A stretch of 64,000 nucleotides of DNA from positions 1 through 64,000 of the forward strand of contig JBGSNZ010000040.1 in NCBI GenBank assembly GCA_041739345.1, in the 5' to 3' direction. The stretch comes from DIGJ01 sp041739345. Lineage in GTDB: Bacteria; Bacillota; Clostridia; Lachnospirales; Lachnospiraceae. The notes under the pieces were generated by a model. That model had not been told where the DNA came from and searched no databases. It worked only from the letters and a program-made list of their open reading frames with translations. This document shows, piece after piece, positions 44,285 to 52,621 of this stretch (position 1 is its first letter; every line of letters starts with the position of its first letter). A program made the position numbers and the translations under genes.

Positions 44285-45654
44285 TAAAAGCAAATATTTT
44301 TCACTTCATTTCGTTTTGCATTGATAATTGCATCCTTTACGGCATCCTTATTAAGTTCTACCCCTATCACTTCTTTTGCCTTTTTACTTGCAATCAAACC
44401 AATCGTACCAATACCACAGTAGGCATCAATGATGCGTTCCTTACCAGTAAGTCCTGCCATTGTTATTGCTTTTTGATATAAGATTTCGGTTTGAACTGGG
44501 TTTACCTGATAAAAAGATTTCGGTGAAATACGGAACACGCGACCACATAAGGTATCCTCGATATATCCTTTACCATAAAGGGTTGTCTCTCGTTCTCCAA
44601 GTATCATGCTTGTCTTTTTATCATTTATATTAATCACAACCGTTGTGATTTCAGGATGAAGTTTTCTAAGCGCTTTTACAAAATTATTTTTAGACGGTAA
44701 GATAGGCGATCCGAGCACCATTACGACCATAATCTCACCACTTTTATATCCGGTACGAATTAACACGTGACGCAGCAGTCCATAGCCAGTATCCTCGTCA
44801 TAGGTTTTAATTTTGAATGATTTTAACAGACCGCGAATATCACAGATAATGGCATCTGCTTTTTTGTTTTCAATCTGACAGGAATCAATTGGCACTATGA
44901 AATGGGTTCCTTCCTGATAAACACCCGAAATAATGGTTCCATTTCTTAGACGACCAAAAACTGCATGTACCTTATTTCGGTAATGATAAGGATCTTTCAT
45001 ACCAATAATTGGATGCACTTTTCCATAAATGCTAAGCGATTCATTTACTCTCTTTTGTTTTTTTTCTAATTGCTTATCATAAGGTACTCCCTGAAGTTGA
45101 CATCCGCCACATTTTTCCGCTACTGAGCAAAAGTCGTCATTCATCGAGGCGTTTTTTCTCTTCGATTCAGGTTTCCTATCACCTATAATTTTTCCATTAA
45201 CGCTCTTCGATTCATTCCATCTTGGTTTTACGTCTGTATTATTTCTCGAGCTTCGATTATCTTGATTTCTTTTCTTATCTTTATATATCGGTTTATCTTC
45301 ATAACTTCTCTTGTCTTTATTTATCGGTTTGTCTTGATAGCTTTTCTTGTCTTTATTTATCGGTTTGTCTTGATAACTACTTCTATCTTTATTCACCGGT
45401 TTATCTTGATAACTTCTTTTATCTTTATTCACTGGTTTATCTTGATAACTTCTTTTATCTTTATTCACTGGTTTGTCTTGATAACTTCTCTTGTCTTTAT
45501 TTATCGGTTTATCTTGTCTGTTTTCCTTATCATGATTTATCTGTTTTTCCTGTGACTTTTTGTTTTCAGGATTTGTTCTTTTAACTTGCGTCTTTTTCTT
45601 TCCTTGATTTTCTCTTATCTTATTTTCTAATTCTTTCTTTGCACTTAGCTTCAT
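43972..45654 (-). CDS. rumA: 23S rRNA (uracil-5-)-methyltransferase, 3' end replaced
   Basis: RumA/RlmD-type enzyme using S-adenosylmethionine to methylate a uracil of 23S rRNA. Fe-S cluster cysteines are in FCSVAEKCGGCQLQ and the later DSCQIE. The SAM site is DAYCGIGTIGL, VFMDPPRAGS is the substrate motif and YVSCNPES holds the catalytic Cys. GHVETCVLLSHK closes the methylase domain. At the core (44002-44009) the gene is cut and nine foreign residues (NPQTSPPSL) end it, removing a 117-residue extension now at 415-768. The methylase domain is complete, so activity may survive. I start at ATG 45654 (GGAG upstream); a TTG at 45696 is possible. Confidence 0.9.
   Translation of the reverse strand: MKLSAKKELENKIRENQGKKKTQVKRTNPENKKSQEKQINHDKENRQDKPINKDKRSYQDKPVNKDKRSYQDKPVNKDKRSYQDKPVNKDRSSYQDKPINKDKKSYQDKPINKDKRSYEDKPIYKDKKRNQDNRSSRNNTDVKPRWNESKSVNGKIIGDRKPESKRKNASMNDDFCSVAEKCGGCQLQGVPYDKQLEKKQKRVNESLSIYGKVHPIIGMKDPYHYRNKVHAVFGRLRNGTIISGVYQEGTHFIVPIDSCQIENKKADAIICDIRGLLKSFKIKTYDEDTGYGLLRHVLIRTGYKSGEIMVVMVLGSPILPSKNNFVKALRKLHPEITTVVININDKKTSMILGERETTLYGKGYIEDTLCGRVFRISPKSFYQVNPVQTEILYQKAITMAGLTGKERIIDAYCGIGTIGLIASKKAKEVIGVELNKDAVKDAIINAKRNEVKNICFYQQDAGTFMTQMAAEGEEADVVFMDPPRAGSDEAFLSSVIKLSPKKIVYVSCNPESQARDLKYLTKSGYVVKEIQPVDMFPMTGHVETCVLLSHKNPQTSPPSL
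44002..44009 (-). other. attachment-site core, right copy
   Basis: TTTGTGGG on the plus strand, the reverse complement of 407-414. It joins the integrase body (left) to rumA (right). A near copy, GTTTGTGGGT, lies ten bp to the left at 43991-44000, so the exact crossover cannot be fixed by eye alone. Confidence 0.65.
45250..45537 (-). repeat. eight tandem 36-bp repeats in rumA
   Basis: Eight copies of a 12-codon unit with consensus NKDKRSYQDKPV, differing by a few substitutions, in the N-terminal extension of RumA. The encoded segment is highly charged and probably disordered. Such repeats are prone to length change by slippage. Confidence 0.9.
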
Positions 45655-45822
45655 CATTATCTCCATATTATTCTTATAGGTTGCAATCGCTTGCAATTTC
45701 CTGTATTTACTTATTCAACCTTTCTAGATTGTAGCATAAAATCTATATCTTGTATAATATTTCTTTTTTTAACGGCCGATATATATAGTGTAAACTAATA
45801 AAATGTGTCATAGTCAAGGAGG

Positions 45823-46080
45823 ATGATTGTCGCAAAAACAGTTGGTGGTTTTAAAATCGAAAAAGTAGGGAAAATGCCAGCATTGCATGATTTTTCTACT
45901 AGTACCAATCGTAATCCAAAGAAAACGAACTTTGAAACCATTTTTACCACAGTATTGTATCCTAAGGAAGAAAACACGGAAGCACCAATCAACCCAAGTG
46001 ATACAAGCTATGAAAGTTACAACAATAAGGCCTATAGTTTTTTTACTAGTTCAAAACACATTACAGACTTACGGTGTTGA
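45823..46080 (+). CDS. hypothetical 85-aa protein
   Basis: An ORF divergent from rumA, MIVAKTVGGFKIEKVGKMPALHDFST..., with no recognised domain. AAGGAGG lies directly against the ATG, which is too close for a good start; no better start is evident. It ends in front of a strong terminator at 46095, which supports it being transcribed. Confidence 0.45.
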   Translation: MIVAKTVGGFKIEKVGKMPALHDFSTSTNRNPKKTNFETIFTTVLYPKEENTEAPINPSDTSYESYNNKAYSFFTSSKHITDLRC

Positions 46081-46094
46081 AAAATCATAATTAG

Positions 46095-46147
46095 AAAACG
46101 TGCGTCAAACAATCCAATTGCAAGAGGATTTTTTGATGCACGTTTTA
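46095..46147. terminator. intrinsic terminator
   Basis: AAAACGTGCGTCAAA and TTTTGATGCACGTTTT form a long stem with T and A tracts at both ends, between the converging hypothetical gene and the radical SAM gene. Confidence 0.75.
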
Positions 46148-46183
46148 TTTATCACACAATATGTATTTAAATATACCCTGTTA

Positions 46184-47269
46184 TTAAGCCAAAAATCCTT
46201 CTACAATTTCTTGTTTTTCAAACAAAACACAGCCACCTTTATGTTCTTCCATTAAGACATTTTCATCCTTTAGCTTACGAAAAAGCGGAGAGTTTAATGC
46301 ATCCTGTAATGATACATCTCGTAAGCTCGTATCGGAATACGGACTAAACGGACAAGGCTCAGCTCCACCATGTGCATTGATATGGAAAAATCCTCTTCCT
46401 GCTGCAAGGCAGCCTCCAGATGTTTTTTCATCTCCCGGAAATGAAATCAGTATCATCGAATTTCTCTCTTGCCTTAAGGAAAGTAATCGATTTTTCATCC
46501 ATTCTCTTTCTTCATCCCCAAACGCCATGTCTTTTGTTTCTTTATCAACGGGAACATATTCCACATAGATTATTGCTTTACATCCTCGACTACTCAATTC
46601 ATTTAAAAATACGGTACTCGTTACTTCTTCCTTGTTCTGTTTTGTCACCGTAATGGAAACTCCATATAAGATTCCGTCCTTGTTTAGATGCTCCATCCCG
46701 TCAATCAGACGATTATAGGTACCGACTCCACGCCTTTGATCCGTCCCTTCTCTCTGACCTTCTATACTTAGTATAGGAACAAGATTGCGATGGTTTTCAA
46801 ATATTTTGCGATCTTCTTTCTCTAGCATGGTTCCATTTGTAAAGATAGGAAATAAGATTTCAGGAATTTTTCCCGCTTCTAATATAACATCTTTTCGCAT
46901 CATCGGTTCCCCACCGGCTAATAAAATAAAACCTATACCCATATTTTTTGCTTGCTCGAATATGTGAAACCACTCGTCATGTCTTAGCTGATTTTTTGCT
47001 TCTGTATCCCCACAGGCATGATTTTCTCTGGAATAGCAACCTTTGCAATGTAAATTACACTTTGTTGTAATACTTGCAATCAAAAATGGTGGGATATGCT
47101 CCCCCTTTTCCTCAGCCTCCTGCCTTAACTTTCTAGCCTGTTTACTAAAGGAAGCATATTTCATCATATATATACTCTCTTTTGGATTTGTTATCGATGC
47201 CTTTAAGGCACCTTTTACAATATTCTCAACCCCGTTGCTTAAGTACTTTTCTAGTTTAAAATTTTCCAT
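46184..47269 (-). CDS. radical SAM protein
   Basis: A 361-residue radical SAM enzyme. TTKCNLHCKGCYSREN (about residues 69-84) holds the CxxxCxxC cluster motif, followed by GIGFILLAGGEPMMRKDV (the GGEP SAM-binding motif). A C-terminal segment with AEPCPFSPYSDTSLRD...GGCVLF resembles a shortened SPASM-like region. The N-terminal about 60 residues are helical and precede the barrel. The substrate is not evident, and no precursor peptide is visible beside it. ATG 47269 has AGGAG upstream. Confidence 0.88.
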   Translation of the reverse strand: MENFKLEKYLSNGVENIVKGALKASITNPKESIYMMKYASFSKQARKLRQEAEEKGEHIPPFLIASITTKCNLHCKGCYSRENHACGDTEAKNQLRHDEWFHIFEQAKNMGIGFILLAGGEPMMRKDVILEAGKIPEILFPIFTNGTMLEKEDRKIFENHRNLVPILSIEGQREGTDQRRGVGTYNRLIDGMEHLNKDGILYGVSITVTKQNKEEVTSTVFLNELSSRGCKAIIYVEYVPVDKETKDMAFGDEEREWMKNRLLSLRQERNSMILISFPGDEKTSGGCLAAGRGFFHINAHGGAEPCPFSPYSDTSLRDVSLQDALNSPLFRKLKDENVLMEEHKGGCVLFEKQEIVEGFLA

Positions 47270-47356
47270 ATGTAACTCCTCGCAGCCATTATATTATATT
47301 TTTAAATTTACCACTCTTTTTACCTATTTTCAATAGGACTCCCTTAGTTACTTATT

Positions 47357-49027
47357 TTACAGTCTTAATTTTTCAAACACTCCATTAATATCAATTTTTC
47401 CATATCCCCAAATATTATTTGGATAAGTAATTCCCTCATCACGTGAAGCACCACGTATTAGAAATCTGCTAATATCCATTCCTGTAATGGAAGTGTAATT
47501 TCCTCTTACAACAGCCCATTCAAGAATCATTGCAACAATTCCAGTGGCATATGCAGTTGCTGCTCCAGTTCCGGTAATCGAACCATAGTCCCCATTTATA
47601 GTTGCGCAAGAAAGATTATAGCCCGGAGCTGCGAAATCTGGTTTTATTTCATTTCTCCTATTATAGCCTCTTCCCGATTCTATTAAAATACCATCGGTAT
47701 TCTGATTATATGCAGTTACTGTCATCGGATTCATGGCATTTCCTGGAGATGTTAACGTAGTGTCTGGCGTCGACTGTAAAAAGAAGGTTTCCGTAGATAT
47801 CAAATCACCTGACGGAAGCCATGCATGAAAGGAAGAGACTTCATTTTCAATGTTATAAACCTTGAAATGCCAGATACCTTCTAATGGATTTTTCATACGT
47901 ATCAATATCATCTGGTCTCCGGTTTGTTCTTCTACAATAATGTTGTTTACCCAAACCAAAGAGGGTTCATATATAAAGTTAAATTTGCGACATTGATTAA
48001 AACGAGGAAAAATTTCTGCTATGGTTTCCCCAGTTGGAGTAGTCACTTCGATAGAGAGACGACTAAGTGCATCGCACCATATTTCAAAGGAGAAATTTTT
48101 ATCTTTACTACTTACCTTTAATTCAAACTCATTGGTATATGTGGTAGCATCTACCGTTCCAAAATAGTGTCTTTGTTTATTTCCCTCATTTCCACCAGCA
48201 ACGGCAACTCCGATTTGTGCCAATTGAGAAATATTACTTAAATAACTGCTAGTAGCTCCCAGTGAGTCATGCCCGCCCTGACTTGTTCCAAACGCAATGC
48301 ATAGAGCGAGTGAGTGCCGCAATTGCCTTGCAACATTAACTAAATAGCGAATCCCTAGCATTACATCCGTTTCTTGAAAGCATACTGCATCTTCTGGTAT
48401 AAAAAAAATATCTCGCGTTTTTTGTTTTGGTGGTTTTAATTTAACAACAGCTAATCCAGATAAGGGTACAATACCAGAAAACGATTTTTCCGTATTTTCA
48501 GATCCAGCAACAATACTGGCAATCGCCGTTCCATGGCCATTTTCATCAACAGATGGGACGATAGAAAGTGGATTTTCACTTTTTAGTGCAAGATTAATCA
48601 TATCTTTATTGTATTCTGCACCATAAGAAAATCCTTCTGGTGGTTTACCCTCTTGTATGGTTTGGTCCCAAATAGATAAAATGCGAGAAGTACCATCATT
48701 AAATCGGAATGCTTGATGCTGATAATTGATGCCCGTATCAATAATACCAATTACAACACCAAGACCAAAAAGTGCCAAATTGGGATTTCTTTGTACTTTT
48801 CCTATTCCGGATTTTTCAAGATCAGTAATCGCATTCAAGGTAAAAATAGATGGAAAAAGGCGGTATGGGTACTCTCCAAGGGTACAAATATCCGTTTCCG
48901 TACTTGGAATATATAAAATTGAATTTTTTTCATTAATTGGAGTCACGTTATCTCCACTATTATACAAATACGCTAAAGCGTTATCTATAATAAAATCATA
49001 ATAGCCTTCATCATAAATTTTTTGAAT
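47357..49027 (-). CDS. Csp-like subtilase homologue 1 (Ser to Gly), AUU start
   Basis: A 556-residue S8-family protein with a short N-terminal prosegment (about 80 residues). Catalytic Asp is in IGIIDTGINY, His in ENGHGTAIAS and the oxyanion Asn in GGNEGN. An inserted beta-rich (jelly-roll-like) domain precedes the Ser region, as in clostridial Csp germination proteases. The expected GTS-Ala reads TGTGAATAYATG, so the nucleophile is Gly. The start is ATT 49027, seven nt after GGAGG (49035-49039). The TTG at 49045 lies upstream of that ribosome site, and no other start fits. Third gene of a tandem triplet. It may be a pseudoprotease. Confidence 0.82.
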   Translation of the reverse strand: MQKIYDEGYYDFIIDNALAYLYNSGDNVTPINEKNSILYIPSTETDICTLGEYPYRLFPSIFTLNAITDLEKSGIGKVQRNPNLALFGLGVVIGIIDTGINYQHQAFRFNDGTSRILSIWDQTIQEGKPPEGFSYGAEYNKDMINLALKSENPLSIVPSVDENGHGTAIASIVAGSENTEKSFSGIVPLSGLAVVKLKPPKQKTRDIFFIPEDAVCFQETDVMLGIRYLVNVARQLRHSLALCIAFGTSQGGHDSLGATSSYLSNISQLAQIGVAVAGGNEGNKQRHYFGTVDATTYTNEFELKVSSKDKNFSFEIWCDALSRLSIEVTTPTGETIAEIFPRFNQCRKFNFIYEPSLVWVNNIIVEEQTGDQMILIRMKNPLEGIWHFKVYNIENEVSSFHAWLPSGDLISTETFFLQSTPDTTLTSPGNAMNPMTVTAYNQNTDGILIESGRGYNRRNEIKPDFAAPGYNLSCATINGDYGSITGTGAATAYATGIVAMILEWAVVRGNYTSITGMDISRFLIRGASRDEGITYPNNIWGYGKIDINGVFEKLRL

Positions 49028-49113
49028 AAGAAAACCTCCAATCAATTTTATTATATGATAAATTTTCCAAATAAATTGTTATTATCAATTTTTCCATATC
49101 ACCAGATGTTATA

Positions 49114-50790
49114 TCATTGGTTCAGTAGCTTTCTAAATAATCCATCAATATTTATTTTTCCATAACCCCAGACATTGTTTGGATAAGTAATCCCCTCCAC
49201 ACGATCAGCACCTCGTATCAAAAGGTTCTTAATATCCTTACCCGTAATGGTAGTGTAATTTCCTCTCAAAACTGCCCATTCAAGAATCATTGCAACGATT
49301 CCCGTGGAATATGCAGTTGCTGCTCCGGTTCCAGTCAAATTACCATACCCTCCATTTGGTACTGCGCAGCTAAGATTATAGCCAGGTGCAGCAAGTTCTG
49401 GTACTATATTAGGTGTGCTCCTTGTATATCCTCTCCCCGATTCAATCAAAATACTATCATTATTCTGATTATATGCAGTAATTGTGATAGGTTTATCGGC
49501 ATTTCCCGGCGAGAGTACAGTAGTATCCGGATTCGGCTCCGTAAAAAATGTCTCTTTTGAAATAAAATCACCCGCTGGAAGCCAAGCATGGAACGAAGAT
49601 ACAGAATTTTCTATATTTCGAACACGAAAACGCCAGATTCCTTCTGTAACATTTTCCATTCGTACCAAGATTAGTTGCTCACCTGTTTCCTCCTCAGAGA
49701 TAATATTATTTACATAAATTACAGTAGGTGTATTGAAAAAAGTAAACTTACGGCATGTATTTAATTGTGGGAAAATTTCTTGCGTTGATTCCCCCATTGG
49801 CGTAAGAATTTCCAATGTAAGGCGACTCGGCGAATAAGGCCAAATTTCCAGCGCAAATTTTTTATCCAAATTACTTACCTTTAGATCAAATTCATCTTGA
49901 AATCTGCTATTATCTACGGTTCCATAATAATGTCTTTGAGCATTTCCTTCATTCCCAGCAGTAATCACAACTGCCATTTGCGGTATTTCATTAATATACG
50001 CTAGATAAATGCTAGTTGCTCCGAGTCCATCATGTCCGCCTTGACTTGTTCCGAGTGCAATACATAATGCAAGTGGTTGGCGCAATCTTCGTGCCGTATC
50101 AAACAAATAGCGAGTGGCAAACATAACATCACTTTCCTGATAGCAAATAGGTCCTTCTGGAACAAATGTGATATCTCGTAAATTCTTTTTTGCCTGCTTT
50201 AATTTAACAACGATTAAATCTGAGAATGGTACAATGCCAGTAAAAGATTGTTCGATATCATCTGATCCTGCTATTATGCTTGCAATGGCCGTTCCATGCC
50301 CATTTTCATCTATAGAAGGAATTATCGCAAGTGGATTGTCACTTTTTAGTGCAAGATTAATCTCTTCATTTTTGTATTCTGTTCCATATAGCATACCTTC
50401 CGGTGGAACACCATCTTGTATCGTTTGATCCCAGATAGATACAATGCGGGAAGTTCCATCTTTATTCAAAAACGCCTTATGTCGATAATCTATCCCTGTG
50501 TCTATAATACCAACCAAAATACTCTGCCCAAAAAGAGCTAAATTTGGATTTTGCTGCACTTTATTTATTCCTGTTTTTTCAAAATCGAGCCTCGAGGTTA
50601 AGCAAAAAACAGATGGAAAAAAGCTATAAGGATAGACTCCCAAATCACAAGCATTTGGTTCACGAGCTTGAACGTTTACGATTGAGTCTCTAAAATTTAT
50701 AGGTGTAACGTTATGTTCGTCGCTATACAAGTTTGCAATCGCTCTATTTATAATTAAGTCATAATAGTCTTCATTGATAATATTGTGGAT
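49114..50790 (-). CDS. Csp-like subtilase homologue 2 (Ser to Gly), AUC start
   Basis: A 558-residue paralogue of its neighbours, alignable end to end. Asp in VGIIDTGIDY, His in ENGHGTAIAS, Asn in TAGNEGN are present; the Ser position reads LTGTGAATAYSTG. The N-terminus (HNIINEDYYDLIIN) aligns with the other two only if translation begins at ATC 50790, seven nt after GGGGG (50798-50802). A stop codon (TAA) lies in frame just upstream and the first conventional codon downstream (TTG 50730) has no ribosome site. It starts 20 nt after the upstream paralogue's stop, so the genes form an operon. Confidence 0.82.
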   Translation of the reverse strand: MHNIINEDYYDLIINRAIANLYSDEHNVTPINFRDSIVNVQAREPNACDLGVYPYSFFPSVFCLTSRLDFEKTGINKVQQNPNLALFGQSILVGIIDTGIDYRHKAFLNKDGTSRIVSIWDQTIQDGVPPEGMLYGTEYKNEEINLALKSDNPLAIIPSIDENGHGTAIASIIAGSDDIEQSFTGIVPFSDLIVVKLKQAKKNLRDITFVPEGPICYQESDVMFATRYLFDTARRLRQPLALCIALGTSQGGHDGLGATSIYLAYINEIPQMAVVITAGNEGNAQRHYYGTVDNSRFQDEFDLKVSNLDKKFALEIWPYSPSRLTLEILTPMGESTQEIFPQLNTCRKFTFFNTPTVIYVNNIISEEETGEQLILVRMENVTEGIWRFRVRNIENSVSSFHAWLPAGDFISKETFFTEPNPDTTVLSPGNADKPITITAYNQNNDSILIESGRGYTRSTPNIVPELAAPGYNLSCAVPNGGYGNLTGTGAATAYSTGIVAMILEWAVLRGNYTTITGKDIKNLLIRGADRVEGITYPNNVWGYGKINIDGLFRKLLNQ

Positions 50791-50810
50791 ACAAATTCCC
50801 CCTTACTATA

Positions 50811-52481
50811 TTAGATACGTAGTTTTTCAAATACTCCATTTATATTAATCTTTCCATATCCCCAGATATTGTTTGGATAAACCAGTTCATCGTCTCGACT
50901 AGCACCACGTATTAAAAGTCTTCTTACATCCATTCCTGTGATAGAAATGTAGTTTTCTCGTATCACAGCCCATTCAAGAAGCATTGCTGCTATTCCAGTA
51001 GCATAGGCACTAGCAGCTCCAGTTCCAGTTGCAGTGCCGTATCCTCCATTTAATGCTGCACAGGTAAGATTATATCCAGGAGCTGCAAAATCTGGTTTTA
51101 TGGTATTGATCCTTGTATAGCCCCTTCCAGATTCTATCAAAATACTATCATCACTCTGGTTATATGCAGTTGCGGTCATAGGATTCACTGAATTTCCAGG
51201 AGAAGTAATGGTTGTGTCCGGACTCGGCTGTAAAAAAAAGGTTTCTTTTGAAATTAAGTCACCCGATGGAAGCCATGCATGAAACGATGTTACCTCATTT
51301 TCAATATTACGAACTTTTATTCGCCAGACCCCTTCTGTAGGATTTTCCATACGTATCAGTATCATCTGATCTCCTGTTTCTTCTTCGATGATATTATTAT
51401 TTACCCAAACAACCGATGCTTCAAAAATAAAAGTGAACTTATTACATTCATTGAAACGTGCAAATATTTCACGTGTGGATTCTCCTGTTGGCGTAATAAT
51501 TTCAACCGAGAAACGGGCTGGTGCATAGGTCCAAATTTGAAATGCAAATTTCTTATCCTTACTACTCACCTTTAATTCAAATTCCTCTGAAAAGGTATCA
51601 GAGGCGACCGTTCCAAAAAAGTGTCTTTCATTATTCCCTTCATTTCCAGCCGCAATAATTATTCCGAACCAAGGTGTATTGGAGATAAATGACAAATACG
51701 CACTAGTGTCTTCATTTCCGTCATGTCCGCCTTGACTTGATCCAATGGCTAAACATATGACGATTGGGCGATTGATTATACTTGTCATTCTATGGAAATA
51801 TCGTACTGCTAATATTACGTCGCTTTCCTGAAAGCAAATCGGACCATCTGGAATAAAAAATATATTTCGAAGATTTTGTTTTGCCTGCTTTAATTTTACA
51901 ACGATTATGTCGGAAGATGGTGCAATTCCGGTAAATGAGTTTTCTAAATCTGACGAACCTGCAGCAATACTAGCAATGGCAGTCCCATGTCCATTTTCAT
52001 CCACGGATGGAACAATCGAAAGTGGGTTATCACTTTTTAAGGCAAGATCTATCTGTTCTTTTTTGTATTCCGTACCATATGTAAACTCCTCCGGCGGTGT
52101 ACCATCTTGTATCGTTTGATCCCATATTGACAAAATGCGGGAAGTGCCATCCATATTCAAAAATGCCTTATGCTGATAATCTATACCAGTGTCAATAATA
52201 CCAACAATAACACCTTGACCAAAAAGTGCCAGATTGGGGTTTCGCTGCACTTTAGCTACTCCTGATTTTTCAAGATCAATAACAGAAGACAATGTATAAA
52301 TTATCGGAAATGCATGTAAAGGATAATTTCCTAAATCACAAGGATTTGGATTCACAACTTGAACATGTAATAGAGAATCTCTTTGGTTCATCGGAGTAAT
52401 ATTTTCGGAACTACCATATAAATACCCGACTTCACTATTTATGATTAAGTCATAATAATTTTCATCAATAATTTTATTTAT
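50811..52481 (-). CDS. Csp-like subtilase homologue 3 (Ser to Gly), AUA start
   Basis: First gene of the triplet, 556 residues. Asp in VGIIDTGIDY, His in ENGHGTAIAS and Asn in AAGNEGN are kept; the Ser position is ATGTGAASAYATG. The conserved N-terminus (NKIIDENYYDLIIN) begins at ATA 52481, seven nt after GGGGG (52489-52493). The first ATG (52391) is 30 codons inside the conserved region and has no ribosome site. There is no signal peptide in any of the three, so if secreted they use another route or act in the mother cell or spore, as Csp proteins do. Confidence 0.82.
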   Translation of the reverse strand: MNKIIDENYYDLIINSEVGYLYGSSENITPMNQRDSLLHVQVVNPNPCDLGNYPLHAFPIIYTLSSVIDLEKSGVAKVQRNPNLALFGQGVIVGIIDTGIDYQHKAFLNMDGTSRILSIWDQTIQDGTPPEEFTYGTEYKKEQIDLALKSDNPLSIVPSVDENGHGTAIASIAAGSSDLENSFTGIAPSSDIIVVKLKQAKQNLRNIFFIPDGPICFQESDVILAVRYFHRMTSIINRPIVICLAIGSSQGGHDGNEDTSAYLSFISNTPWFGIIIAAGNEGNNERHFFGTVASDTFSEEFELKVSSKDKKFAFQIWTYAPARFSVEIITPTGESTREIFARFNECNKFTFIFEASVVWVNNNIIEEETGDQMILIRMENPTEGVWRIKVRNIENEVTSFHAWLPSGDLISKETFFLQPSPDTTITSPGNSVNPMTATAYNQSDDSILIESGRGYTRINTIKPDFAAPGYNLTCAALNGGYGTATGTGAASAYATGIAAMLLEWAVIRENYISITGMDVRRLLIRGASRDDELVYPNNIWGYGKININGVFEKLRI

Positions 52482-52621
52482 AAGAATTCCCCCTAAATTG
52501 TTATGATTTAGATCAATCCTTATATCTTATGATTAAGACCTAAAAATATTGATTAAATAAGCATAATAAAAGCTACTACTATAAATATAGCGGTAACTTT
52601 TATTATAACCCTTGAATTGTA

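Noticed and set aside
45250..45537. Tandem repeats as a CRISPR array
   Set aside because: The 36-bp units are contiguous, without spacers, and encode protein; no cas genes are present.
45222..45584. Plus-strand ORFs of 97-120 residues with repeated hydrophobic motifs
   Set aside because: They are the antisense of the Lys/Asp-rich tandem repeats in rumA and have no ribosome site.
47357..52481. Subtilase triplet as decaying pseudogenes
   Set aside because: All three frames are open over more than 550 codons with conserved motifs, matching lengths and ideal ribosome sites; decay would be expected to leave stops or frameshifts.
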